Source of the DNA: Streptomyces sp. NBC_00708
Lineage (GTDB): Bacteria; Actinomycetota; Actinomycetes; Streptomycetales; Streptomycetaceae
Assembly (NCBI GenBank): GCA_036226585.1
Contig: CP108997.1
Span: 4,960,001-5,024,000, forward strand
Direction: 5' to 3'
Length of the DNA: 64,000 nt
Part shown: piece after piece, positions 38,149-46,772 of the stretch
Numbering within the stretch: position 1 is the first letter of the stretch
Layout: every line of letters starts with the position of its first letter
Translations under genes and position numbers: made by a program
The notes under the pieces: generated by a model
What the model saw: only the letters and a program-made list of their open reading frames with translations
Database searches by the model: none
Told to the model about the DNA's origin: nothing

Positions 38149-40611
38149 ATGGACCCGATACACCGGGGGCCGGAAGAGTTCGGCCACGACAGCAAGGGCT
38201 TCGCCGAGGAAGCCGGCCGGCGCCGGCCCTCCCGCGACCCGCTCACTCCGGATTTCGGTCAGCAAACACCGCAGCAGGCCCGGGTGGTCACACTTGTCGC
38301 CGGTGATCTGGTGCTGACCGTCAACCCGGTCGACGGCAGCGAGGTCGAGCTGTGCCCGCCCGGCCGGCAGCCCGCGGCCCCCGTCCGCCGCACCCCTGAC
38401 GAGCGCGCCGACCGCGCCCGTGCCGCCGCGCCCCCCGTGCCGCCCGGCCCGCCCGTTCCCCAGCTGCCGTTGCTGCGGCGCGACGACGAACGCGAGCGGC
38501 TGACCCGCCTGCTCGCCCGCGGCCGCTCCGTCCGGCTCACCGGACCGGCGGGTTCCGGCCGTACCGCCCTGCTCGACGCCGTCGCCGCCGACTGCGCGGA
38601 CTTCGCGCCCGACGGGGTCGTACGCCTCAGCGGCCACAAGCGCACGGTCACCGACCTGCTGTACGGACTCTTCGACGCCGTCCACGACGCACCCCTGTAC
38701 CGCCCGGACCGGACCCTCCTCCGGGAGACGCTGCGGACCACCGGCGCCGTCGTCGTCCTGGACGACCTGGAGTTCGGCGGCGCCGCCCTCGACGAACTGC
38801 TCGACGCGACCCCCGAGTGCGCCTACCTGCTCGCGGCGACGCCCGACGTCGCCGCGCCCGGCGCCGACTCCCCCCTCGAAGAGGTCTTCCTCGCCGGCCT
38901 CGACCGCGCCGCCTCCCTCGAACTGCTGGAACGGTTCGTCGAACGGCAGCTCACCGAGGAGGAGGCCAACTGGGCCGGAGACCTCTGGTTCGAGTCCGAG
39001 GGCCTGCCGCTGCGCTTCGTCCAGGCCGGTGCGCTGCTGCGCCAGCGCGACGAGCTGCGCACCGACCCCACCGCGTACGACGAGTACGGCTACCTGGAGA
39101 ACCGGCCCGCCGACGCGCCGGTGCCCGCGGCCGGTGCGGACCCGGACGTACCGCTGCCCAGCCTCGGCGAGGGCGCGGCGCCCGCGGCCCTGCTCGCCTC
39201 CCGGCTGAGCGGTGCCGCACGCGACACGCTGCGCTTCGCGGTGGCGCTCGGCGGCGAGGTGCCGCACCAGGCGCACCTGCCGGCGCTCGTCGGGGACACC
39301 CACGCCGACGCCGCGCTCGGCGAGCTGGCCGGCTGCGGGCTGCTCTCCCCGGCCGGCTCCCGCTACCGGCTGGCCGCCGGGGTCCTGGCCCAGCTGGTGG
39401 CCGCCGGTTACGACGACGACTCCGTCGACCGGGCCCGCACGGCCGCCCAGCACTACGCCTGGTGGACCGGGCACCCCTCGGTCACCCCCGCACGGGCAGC
39501 CGCCGAGGCGGACGCGGTCATCGCCGCCATGAACCAGCTCGTGCCGGGGGAGGGGAGCGGCCGGACGAGCGCCGCCGTGCTCCTCGCCCGCAGCGCGGCG
39601 CCCGCCTTCGCGGCGGGGCTGCACTGGGGGGCCTGGGAGCGGGCCCTGCGGATCGGCCAGGAGGCCGGCCGGCTCGCCGGGGAGGTCGCGGAAGAGGCGT
39701 ACTTCCACCACGAGTTGGGTGTTCTCGCGCTCTGCACCGGGCATCCCGACCGGGCCAGGGCCGAGCTGGAGACCGCCATCAGCATGCGCGGGGCGCTCGC
39801 CGACAAGAGCGGTGCGGTGGCCGGGCGACGGGCCCTCGCCCTGGTCGAGGACCGGTCCGGGGGCGGTCCGGTGCCGGGCGACGGCGGTACGGCCGCCGTG
39901 TTCGAGGCGTCGCCGCCGCTGGGGGTGCCGGCCGTCATACCGGTGTCGATGCAGCGCGCGTTCGACGACACGGCGGTGGTGGCCTCGGTGCCGGTGCCGC
40001 CGCCGGCGGCCGGCAAGGGGGAGCGGCGGGGTGGCCCGCTGGCCCTCATCGGCGGGGCGCGGCGCAATCTCGTCGCGGCCGGGGCGGGGGTGCTGCTGGC
40101 CGGGGTCCTCGGCACGGTGGTGACGCTCGGGCTGACGTCGAACAGTGACCCGCAGGGCGGTGCCGGTACGTCGTCCGAGCAGGAGGCGCCGGACGACGGC
40201 GGTATCTACGACGACGAGGTGACGGCGGGCGATCCGACGCCGGACGACCCGAGTACGTCCGTGTCGCCGTCGGGTTCGTCGTCGGCTTCGCCGGGGCCGT
40301 CGGTGAGCGGGTCGGCTTCGCCGGGCGGGGTGACGCCCTCGGGGACGTCCTCGTCGTCGGACGCGCCGTCTTCTCCGGATACGCCGTCGTCGCCGGGGGC
40401 GACGAAGTCGTCGGTGCCGCCGTCGAAGCCGACGTCGTCCAAGCCGGCGCCGACGCGGTCGGCGACGGCGCCGAGCAGTCCGGCGCCGTCGGAGACCGAT
40501 GACTCGCCGACGCCGACGCCGACGGAGTCGGACACGGGGGAGGCGCCCACGGGGCCGGACTCCTCCGACCTGGCGGGCGGGGTGTCGTCCTCGAGCGCCG
40601 GACCGGCTTGA
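38149..40611 (+). CDS. Large P-loop ATP-binding protein with membrane anchor and Ser/Pro/Thr tail
   Basis: The 820-residue product has a Pro/Ala-rich stretch at ~75-105, a P-loop domain (GPAGSGRT, residues 132-139, with Arg where Lys is usual; Walker B VVVLDDL), helical regions that resemble winged-helix and TPR-like repeats of STAND proteins (GVLALCTGHPDRARAELETA), one membrane helix (LVAAGAGVLLAGVLGTVVTLGL, ~650-670) and a 150-residue Ser/Pro/Thr-rich tail, probably outside the cell. ATG 38149 follows TTGGGGG. The last codons and stop are inside an interspersed repeat. Function unknown; a signalling ATPase is the best guess. Confidence 0.8.
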   Translation: MDPIHRGPEEFGHDSKGFAEEAGRRRPSRDPLTPDFGQQTPQQARVVTLVAGDLVLTVNPVDGSEVELCPPGRQPAAPVRRTPDERADRARAAAPPVPPGPPVPQLPLLRRDDERERLTRLLARGRSVRLTGPAGSGRTALLDAVAADCADFAPDGVVRLSGHKRTVTDLLYGLFDAVHDAPLYRPDRTLLRETLRTTGAVVVLDDLEFGGAALDELLDATPECAYLLAATPDVAAPGADSPLEEVFLAGLDRAASLELLERFVERQLTEEEANWAGDLWFESEGLPLRFVQAGALLRQRDELRTDPTAYDEYGYLENRPADAPVPAAGADPDVPLPSLGEGAAPAALLASRLSGAARDTLRFAVALGGEVPHQAHLPALVGDTHADAALGELAGCGLLSPAGSRYRLAAGVLAQLVAAGYDDDSVDRARTAAQHYAWWTGHPSVTPARAAAEADAVIAAMNQLVPGEGSGRTSAAVLLARSAAPAFAAGLHWGAWERALRIGQEAGRLAGEVAEEAYFHHELGVLALCTGHPDRARAELETAISMRGALADKSGAVAGRRALALVEDRSGGGPVPGDGGTAAVFEASPPLGVPAVIPVSMQRAFDDTAVVASVPVPPPAAGKGERRGGPLALIGGARRNLVAAGAGVLLAGVLGTVVTLGLTSNSDPQGGAGTSSEQEAPDDGGIYDDEVTAGDPTPDDPSTSVSPSGSSSASPGPSVSGSASPGGVTPSGTSSSSDAPSSPDTPSSPGATKSSVPPSKPTSSKPAPTRSATAPSSPAPSETDDSPTPTPTESDTGEAPTGPDSSDLAGGVSSSSAGPA

Positions 40612-40756
40612 TCGTACGGTTCCCCGGTGCGAGGGTTTTGTCCTCAATCGCCGGACGGGCTTGAAATGTGCGGCCCGTCCGGAGGGTTGCCGGGCTCCGG
40701 CGTGAGGGTTCCGTCCTCAATCGCCGGACGGGCTTGAAGGGCGCCGGACGGGCTTG
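40587..40756 (+). repeat. Three copies plus a fragment of an interspersed 25-bp repeat
   Basis: GTCCTCAATCGCCGGACGGG followed by CTTGA occurs at 40641-40665 and 40713-40737. A variant at 40587-40611 encodes the final residues and stop of the upstream gene. A fragment, CGCCGGACGGGCTTG, follows at 40742-40756. This resembles a repeat common in Streptomyces intergenic regions; I have not counted copies elsewhere. Confidence 0.8.
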
Positions 40757-40770
40757 GGTGGCGGTGCTCG

Positions 40771-41442
40771 TCAGAACAGGCGGAGCTTGTCGTCCTCGAT
40801 GCCTCGCATCGCGTCGTAGTCCAGGACCACGCAGCCGATGCCGCGGTCCGTGGCGAGGACCCTCGCCTGCGGCTTGATCTCCTGGGCGGCGAAGATGCCC
40901 TTCACCGGGGTCAGGTGCGGGTCGCGGTTGAGGAGTTCCAGGTAGCGGGTCAGCTGCTCGACGCCGTCGATGTCGCCGCGGCGCTTCAGCTCGACGGCCA
41001 CCGTCTGCCCGTCCGCGTCGCGGCAGAGGATGTCGACCGGGCCGATGGCCGTGAAGTACTCGCGGCGGATCAGCGTGTAGCCCTCGCCCAGGATCTCGAT
41101 GCGGTCCGCGAGCAGCTCCTGGAGGTGCGCTTCCACACCGTCCTTGATCAGCCCTGGATCGACGCCCAGCTCATGGGACGAGTCATGGAGGATTTCCTCC
41201 ATAGTGATGATCAGTTTTTCGCCCGCCTTGTTCACCACGGTCCAGACGCCCTCGGCGTCCCCGCTGCCCTCCTTCAGGGTGCAGGGCGGCGACATCCAGT
41301 TGAGCGGTTTGTACGCCCTGTCGTCGGCGTGGATCGACACGCTCCCGTCCGCCTTCACCAGGATGAGGCGGGGAGCGGAGGGCAGGTGGGCCGTGAGCCG
41401 GCCGGCGTAGTCCACGGAGCAGCGGGCGATGACGAGACGCAT
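40771..41442 (-). CDS. nucS: Mismatch-specific endonuclease NucS (EndoMS)
   Basis: NucS cuts mismatched DNA and gives mismatch correction in actinobacteria and archaea that lack MutS/MutL; it works with the beta clamp. The 223-residue protein has the N-terminal dimerisation domain ([31 protein letters not shown]) and the C-terminal RecB-like nuclease with GPVDILCRD and [16 protein letters not shown] holding the catalytic acidic residues and Lys. ATG 41442 is used because conserved homology starts here. A TAGCGT box lies eight bases upstream. Confidence 0.94.
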   Translation of the reverse strand: MRLVIARCSVDYAGRLTAHLPSAPRLILVKADGSVSIHADDRAYKPLNWMSPPCTLKEGSGDAEGVWTVVNKAGEKLIITMEEILHDSSHELGVDPGLIKDGVEAHLQELLADRIEILGEGYTLIRREYFTAIGPVDILCRDADGQTVAVELKRRGDIDGVEQLTRYLELLNRDPHLTPVKGIFAAQEIKPQARVLATDRGIGCVVLDYDAMRGIEDDKLRLF

Positions 41443-41705
41443 GGTCGGCAACGCTACTCGACGTCGGGGGCCCGGCGCGATTCACCCATCCGTCACTCCC
41501 GTCCCTTCCGGAGTTGACGCTTTCTGTCTTGCCCCTCTTTGAACCCCTTCGTTATTGGCCGGTTGTGTTCCCAATCTCCTGGTGCGGCCCGGACTGCGCC
41601 CTTACCGTGGATGCAGGAGGTCGCCGCGTGTGCACGCTGCGTCGCCGCCCTCCTTCCCTGCCCGTAAGGTTCCGGCATCCCGCCGGGGCCGCGAGAGGAG
41701 AACCC

Positions 41706-42098
41706 ATGTCGCTCGACGTCTCACCGGCGCTGTTGGAACAGGCCGAGCGAGGCGAGGTCGACGAAGCCGACTTCGTCGACTGCGTCCGGACCTCCCTGCC
41801 CTACGCATGGGAGATGATCAGCTCGTTGGTGGCTCAGCTGAAGGTCGACGGCGGGGAGTTCGCCGACAACCAGACGCCGCCGCCCAACGAGCAGGCACGT
41901 GGTCAGCTGCTGCGTGCGCTCGCGAGTGATGCGATACGCGGCGCGCTGCAGCGGCACTTCGGGGTGCGTCTCGCATTCCAGAACTGCCACCGCGTCGCGG
42001 TGTTCCCGCTGGACGCCTCGGTCGACGACCGACTGGCCAAGTTCACCTCGGTGAGGGGCCAGTTGCTCAACCAGTCGCCCGAACTACGGGACTGCTGA
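41706..42098 (+). CDS. Conserved small soluble protein (SCO5389 family)
   Basis: This 130-residue protein is conserved in Streptomyces next to nucS and I recognise it as the SCO5389 family, without known function. Visible features are an acidic N-terminus (SPALLEQAERGEVDEADFVDC), predicted helices, and the C-terminal FGVRLAFQNCHRVAVF segment. There is no membrane segment. ATG 41706 has GAGAGGAGA seven bases upstream. It diverges from nucS across 263 bp; that spacer holds no gene I can support. Confidence 0.8.
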   Translation: MSLDVSPALLEQAERGEVDEADFVDCVRTSLPYAWEMISSLVAQLKVDGGEFADNQTPPPNEQARGQLLRALASDAIRGALQRHFGVRLAFQNCHRVAVFPLDASVDDRLAKFTSVRGQLLNQSPELRDC

Positions 42099-42198
42099 AC
42101 GCTTCCGTCGCCGTTCCGGGCCGCGGGAGGTGCAACTGGTCCGGGGCGGCGGCTCCCGTCCGTACACCGCCGTACACCGTCCTGTCCGTGCGCGGGGG

Positions 42199-43242
42199 TC
42201 ATTCGAGGAGTGGCCGTACCTCCGTGCCCAGCCGCGCTACGTTCTCCTCCGTGGCGACGAGATCTCCGGACCCCTCCACCAGGAGCGCGAAGCGGGTGAT
42301 GCCCGTGCGTTCGGCGGTGGCCGCGAGGCGGTCGGCCGCCAGCTCGGGTGTGCCCACCGGATGAAGGCCGCAGAGCAGTTCCGCGTAACCGACGGGGTCC
42401 CGCATCACGCGGTGCCGGCCGTCGACCGTCACATGCGCGCCGAGCCCCTGGCGCAGCCAGCCGGGCATCGCCTTCACCAGCGTCTCGACGGCGTCCTCGG
42501 TGCGGTCGGCGATCTGGGCCACCCCCGCCGAGACGTGCCCCACCGCGTGCACCCGCTCCGGCGCGTGGCCGGCCGCCAGCGCGAGGGACCGCCAGAGCGC
42601 GACCATCTCCGCCTTCTCCTCGTCCCCGCAGTGCATGCCGAGCAGCATCGGCAGGCCGTTCTCGGCGGCCAGCTCCACGGTCCCGCGCGAGGTGCACGCG
42701 ACGATCACCTCGGGGCCGCCGGCGCTCTGCGCGCCCTCCCCGTCGAGCAGCTCGTCGGCCCGGGGTACGACCGCCACCTCGCGGAAGGCGTACCGCTCGC
42801 CCCGGCCCGCCACCCGCGGTTCGTGCAGCCAGTCGAGCAGGAGCCCCAGCGACTCCGGGAAGCCCTTCTCGTACGCCTCCAGGCCGCCGCCGAACACCTC
42901 CAGGTCCACCCATGGACCGCCCCGGCCCACCCCGAGGCTGAACCGGCCGCCGCTGGTGAGGTGGAGGAGCGCGGCCTGCTCGCCGAGCGCCACCGGGTGC
43001 TGCGTGGGCAGCACGCTCACCGCCGTGCCCACGCGGATGCGGCGGGTGCGGCCGAGCAGCTGCGCGGCCAGGGTGACGGCGGACGGGCACACCCCGTACG
43101 GCACGAAATGATGTTCGGCCAGCCAGACCGAGTCGAGCCCGGACTCCTCCGCGACCTCGGCGGACCGGATCGCGCGGTGCAGCGCTTCCCCCGGTCCCTG
43201 GCCCGGAAACTGGGCCGCCAGTACGAACGTTCCCACACGCAT
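42199..43242 (-). CDS. LLM-class flavin-dependent oxidoreductase
   Basis: The 347-residue product is a bacterial-luciferase-like TIM-barrel enzyme that would use F420 or FMN. Motifs include GLDSVWLAEHHF, RIRVGTAVSVLPTQHPV, SLGVGRGGPW and GTPELAADRL. The substrate cannot be told. ATG 43242 has AAGGAGG nine bases upstream; a TTG six bases further upstream is less likely. A small region with two CGTACACCG repeats (~42160) lies downstream. Confidence 0.9.
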   Translation of the reverse strand: MRVGTFVLAAQFPGQGPGEALHRAIRSAEVAEESGLDSVWLAEHHFVPYGVCPSAVTLAAQLLGRTRRIRVGTAVSVLPTQHPVALGEQAALLHLTSGGRFSLGVGRGGPWVDLEVFGGGLEAYEKGFPESLGLLLDWLHEPRVAGRGERYAFREVAVVPRADELLDGEGAQSAGGPEVIVACTSRGTVELAAENGLPMLLGMHCGDEEKAEMVALWRSLALAAGHAPERVHAVGHVSAGVAQIADRTEDAVETLVKAMPGWLRQGLGAHVTVDGRHRVMRDPVGYAELLCGLHPVGTPELAADRLAATAERTGITRFALLVEGSGDLVATEENVARLGTEVRPLLE

Positions 43243-43440
43243 CGCCAATTGCCTCCTTGCGGCCGACGCGGCTCTCCCCTACCCGCAACAACGTCTGACA
43301 CGTGCCAAGGGCACGGTCGGGCGCGGAGTTGTTGCGATTTTCCGGTAACCCGCAGCGCCCGGGGCCCGGAACGACGAGTACCCCGCCCGAATGGCCCTAG
43401 GCTGGAAGGAAACCGCCGGCCCCGTCCCCCGAGGTGAACC

Positions 43441-43770
43441 GTGTCCCCGCGCCGCAACCGCCCCCGAGGCGGCGAGAGCCGCAACGACAGCGCGAGCGAG
43501 GCGGGGGACCGGTACGGCGGGGGCGGGCGCAGCGAGGAGTGGCAGGGCGAGGAGTGGTCCGTACGCCCGGTCAGCGGCGCGAGCGCGGCCGGCAAGCGCT
43601 ACCGCTGCCCCGGCTGCGACCAGGAGATCCCCTCCGGCGTCCCGCATCTGGTGGCCTGGTCCGAGTACAGCGGGGTCGACGACCGCAGGCACTGGCACAA
43701 GGCCTGCTGGAACGCGAAGGACCGCCGCACCACACGGGTGCAGCGGTCCAGGAACGCGCCTCGCTACTGA
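43441..43770 (+). CDS. Small zinc-binding-like protein, Streptomyces conserved
   Basis: The 109-residue protein has a disordered Arg/Gly/Ser-rich first half. The second half has RCPGCDQEIPSG (Cys56, Cys59) and HWHKACW (His84, His86, Cys89), a likely zinc-ribbon-like or treble-clef site. Function unknown. GTG 43441 follows CGAGG. It converges on the ABC genes with a 10-bp gap. A TAGGCT hexamer about 45 bases upstream may be its promoter. Confidence 0.75.
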   Translation: MSPRRNRPRGGESRNDSASEAGDRYGGGGRSEEWQGEEWSVRPVSGASAAGKRYRCPGCDQEIPSGVPHLVAWSEYSGVDDRRHWHKACWNAKDRRTTRVQRSRNAPRY

Positions 43771-43780
43771 GGGGTCCCGC

Positions 43781-44665
43781 TCAGACGTCCCGCTGGTTCA
43801 TCGACAGGTAGGCGCCGCCCAGCGCCACCGCGGTCACGCCCATGATGATCCACAGCGGATCCCAGCCGGACGGGCCGGACGTGGAGACCGAGTTGTCGTA
43901 GAAGACGCTCAGCTGGTTGGGCACCGAGTACTCCAGCAGCGCGTCCCGGAGTCCCTCCAGCGAGCTGGCGAACATGAACAGCGCCAGCACGAGCGGCAGC
44001 AGCACCACGCCGATCATGATGGTGATCGCCCCGGCGGAGTGCCGGATCAGGGCGCCGAGCGCGAGGGCGAGCAGCCCCAGCGTCGCCACGTAGAGGCTGA
44101 CGCCGACCGTGGCGCGCAGCCACTCCTCGCCGGAGGGCGAGGCCGCGTCCAGCATCGACGACTGGATCAGGGCGACCAGCGACGTCATCACCGTGGTGAG
44201 GACGAAGGTGAGCAGGAAGAAGACGAGCGCCTTGGCGCCGAGCACCCGGCCCCGGCTCGGGCAGGCCGTCAGCGTCGTACGGATCATGCCGGTGCCGTAC
44301 TCCGAGGCGATCGTCATCACGCCGAGCGTGATCACGCAGATCGTGCCCAGCAGCACCCCGAAGAAGCCGAGGCTCAGCACCGGGGTCCCGTTCATGTCCG
44401 AGTCGGACGCGGAGACGGCGACGGCCGCGAGCACCCCGATGACCAGCAGCAGCGCGGTCATGACGCCGAGCGTCCACATGGTCGAGCGCACGGACCGGAT
44501 CTTGGTCCACTCGGAGGCGATCGCGTCACCGAGCGTCGCGGGGCGCACCGGGATCGGCGAGGTGTAGAAGCCCTGCGGCTGCTGGTACGCCTGCGCGTAC
44601 GTCTGCTGCGGCGCGGCCTGCTGATACGGCGCCTGCGGCGTCGGTGGCGTGGACGGCGTGGTCAT
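43781..44665 (-). CDS. ABC transporter permease, module A, with PQ-rich N-terminus
   Basis: The 294-residue product has a Pro/Gln/Tyr-rich N-terminal stretch of about 45 residues (PYQQAAPQQTYAQAYQQPQG), then the WTKIRSVRSTMWT motif that precedes the first helix, and six membrane segments typical of BcrB/ABC-2 permeases. Its ATG overlaps the stop of its ATPase gene by four bases. Its partner ATPase has a similar low-complexity tail. It is a paralog of the module B permease at 46 kb. Confidence 0.88.
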   Translation of the reverse strand: MTTPSTPPTPQAPYQQAAPQQTYAQAYQQPQGFYTSPIPVRPATLGDAIASEWTKIRSVRSTMWTLGVMTALLLVIGVLAAVAVSASDSDMNGTPVLSLGFFGVLLGTICVITLGVMTIASEYGTGMIRTTLTACPSRGRVLGAKALVFFLLTFVLTTVMTSLVALIQSSMLDAASPSGEEWLRATVGVSLYVATLGLLALALGALIRHSAGAITIMIGVVLLPLVLALFMFASSLEGLRDALLEYSVPNQLSVFYDNSVSTSGPSGWDPLWIIMGVTAVALGGAYLSMNQRDV

Positions 44666-45843
44666 CGGGGGTCCTCGCTGGTGTCGCGCTTGGTCAGGTC
44701 TGCGGGGGCCGCGGCGGGCGCCGCCGGGGCGGGAGCGGGGGCCTCGGCCGGCGGCGTGGGCGCCTGCGCCGGGGCGGCCGCGTACGGGTTCTGTCCGGGC
44801 GGCGGCGGGGCGTACCAGCCCTGCTGCGGCACATCGGGGGCGGGCTGCTGCGGCGGCGGGGTGTATCCGGGCGGCTGCCCGTAGCCCGCGTACGGCGGCT
44901 GCTGCTGGAGGTGGGCCTTCTGGTCGGCCGTCGAGCGGTAGTCCACGGCGCCCTGCGTCATCCGCATGTACGCCTCCTCCAGGGACGCCTGGTGCGGCGA
45001 CAGCTCCCACAGCCGGACGTCCGACTCGTGGGCGAGGTCGCTGATCCGGGGGAGGGCGAGGCCGGTGACCCGCAGGGCTCCGTCCGGCTCGGGCATGACC
45101 TGTCCGCCCGCCTCGGTCAGCGTGGTGGTGAGCTTCTCCCGCTGCTCGGGCGTCTCGTCCGGGACACGGACCCGGGCGAAGTCGGCGGAGTTGGCCGAGA
45201 TGAAGTCGGTGACGCTCATGTCGGCCATCAGCTGGCCGCGGCCGATCACGATCAGGTGGTCGGCGGTGAGGGCCATCTCGCTCATGAGGTGGCTGGAGAC
45301 GAAGACCGTGCGGCCCTCGGACGCCAGCATCTTCATCAGATTGCGGACCCAGAGGATGCCCTCGGGGTCGAGGCCGTTGACCGGCTCGTCGAAGAGCAGC
45401 ACCTGCGGGTCGCCCAGGAGCGCCGCCGCGATGCCCAGGCGCTGCCCCATGCCCAGCGAGAAGCCCTTGGAGCGCTTGCGGGCCACCTCCTGGAGCCCCA
45501 CGACGCCCAGCACCTCGTCGACCCGGGCCTCCGGGATGCCGGCCAGCTGGGCGAGCGAGAGAAGGTGGTTGCGGGCGCTGCGGCCACCGTGCACGGCCTT
45601 CGCGTCGAGCAGGGCCCCCACCTGGCGGGGCGCGTTCGGCAGAGTGCGGAACTCGTGGCCGCCGATGGTCACCCGGCCGGCCGTCGGGCGGTCCAGGCCG
45701 AGGATCATCCGCATCGTCGTGGACTTGCCGGACCCGTTGGGACCGAGGAATCCGGTGACGGCACCCGGCCGCACCTGGAAGGAAAGGTTGTACACGGCCG
45801 TCTTCGCGCCATAGCGCTTGGTCAGGCCGACTGCCTCGATCAT
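44662..45843 (-). CDS. ABC transporter ATPase, module A, with PQ-rich C-terminal tail
   Basis: The 393-residue BcrA-type ATPase has Walker A GPNGSGKSTT, signature-like SLGMGQRLGIA, Walker B LLFDEPVNGLDPEG and H-loop SSHLMSEMAL, then from about residue 300 a ~95-residue Pro/Gln/Ala tail. It is ~60% similar by eye over the ATPase domain to module B, so the modules arose by duplication. ATG 45843 is used, since an upstream open extension lacks homology. A 147-bp spacer upstream may hold its promoter. Confidence 0.9.
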   Translation of the reverse strand: MIEAVGLTKRYGAKTAVYNLSFQVRPGAVTGFLGPNGSGKSTTMRMILGLDRPTAGRVTIGGHEFRTLPNAPRQVGALLDAKAVHGGRSARNHLLSLAQLAGIPEARVDEVLGVVGLQEVARKRSKGFSLGMGQRLGIAAALLGDPQVLLFDEPVNGLDPEGILWVRNLMKMLASEGRTVFVSSHLMSEMALTADHLIVIGRGQLMADMSVTDFISANSADFARVRVPDETPEQREKLTTTLTEAGGQVMPEPDGALRVTGLALPRISDLAHESDVRLWELSPHQASLEEAYMRMTQGAVDYRSTADQKAHLQQQPPYAGYGQPPGYTPPPQQPAPDVPQQGWYAPPPPGQNPYAAAPAQAPTPPAEAPAPAPAAPAAAPADLTKRDTSEDPR

Positions 45844-45990
45844 GCTCCAGCCCCATCGACTTATCTGTCGTCGGGGCACACGCCGTCCGGCCGTACGCCC
45901 CCGTAAGAGTTAGGAGGATATCCGCGCCTTGACGGTTCCGGCCAAGTCGTTACCGTGGCGAGTCCCGCCCGGTCCGGGACCGTTTCCGGG

Positions 45991-46770
45991 TCAGGCGTCC
46001 CGCTTCTTCAGGACGAGGAAGCCGCCGATCACCGCGGCCGCCACCCAGCCCACCATGATCAGCAGACCGGCCCACGGCCCGTACGGCGCCGGATCGCTGT
46101 TCATCGCGTCCGGCACCACCTGCATGATCTTGGAGCCCGCCTGGTCCGGGAAGTACTGGGCGACCTTCTTGGCGCCCGGCACCGCCGACAGGATCTGCGA
46201 GACGAGGAAGAAGAACGGCATCAGGATGCCCAGCGACAGCATGGAGCTGCGCAGCATCGCCGCCACCCCCATGGAGAAGAGCGCGATCAGCCCCATGTAG
46301 AGACCGCCGCCCACCACGGCCCGCAGCACGTTGTCCGCGCCGATGTCCGTACCGTGGTCGCCCAGCAGCGCCTGGCCCAGGAAGAACGTCACGAAGCTCG
46401 TCAGCAGCCCGACCACCAGGGCCAGCACCCCGGCCACCAGCATCTTGCTGAAGAGGAAGGTCGCCCGCTGCGGCACGGCCGCCAGTGAGGTGCGGATCAT
46501 GCCGGAGCTGTACTCCGTACCGACGACGAGCACCCCGAACACGACCATCGCCAGCTGGCCGAGAATCATCCCGGAGAAGCTGATGAACGTCGGGTCGAAG
46601 GTCAGCCGCTCCGCCTCCTTGAGGTCGTCGAACTGGGCGTTCATCACCGCGCACAGGGCCGCGCCCATCGCGACGGTGACCAGGAACGCCGAGATCAGCG
46701 TCCAGGTGGTGGAGGAGACCGTCCGGATCTTGGTCCATTCGGAGGTCAGGACCGCGGGGACCGAAGCCAT
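45991..46770 (-). CDS. ABC transporter permease, module B
   Basis: The 259-residue membrane protein has six helices and the SEWTKIRTVSSTTWTL start shared with the module A permease, but no PQ-rich N-terminal tail. It begins two bases after the ATPase B stop codon. It ends in GFLVLKKRDA. The transported substrate is unknown; such BcrAB-like pairs often handle peptides or lipids. Confidence 0.88.
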   Translation of the reverse strand: MASVPAVLTSEWTKIRTVSSTTWTLISAFLVTVAMGAALCAVMNAQFDDLKEAERLTFDPTFISFSGMILGQLAMVVFGVLVVGTEYSSGMIRTSLAAVPQRATFLFSKMLVAGVLALVVGLLTSFVTFFLGQALLGDHGTDIGADNVLRAVVGGGLYMGLIALFSMGVAAMLRSSMLSLGILMPFFFLVSQILSAVPGAKKVAQYFPDQAGSKIMQVVPDAMNSDPAPYGPWAGLLIMVGWVAAAVIGGFLVLKKRDA

Positions 46771-46772
46771 CG

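Noticed and set aside
38149..40611. The large P-loop protein as a defence STAND ATPase system
   Set aside because: The membrane helix, Ser/Pro/Thr tail, conserved syntenic core position and lack of effector or partner genes argue against a phage-defence island.
40587..40756. The tandem repeats at 40.6 kb as a CRISPR array
   Set aside because: Spacing between copies is irregular (54 and 72 bp), one copy is coding, no cas genes are present, and spacers are GC-rich relatives of the repeat.
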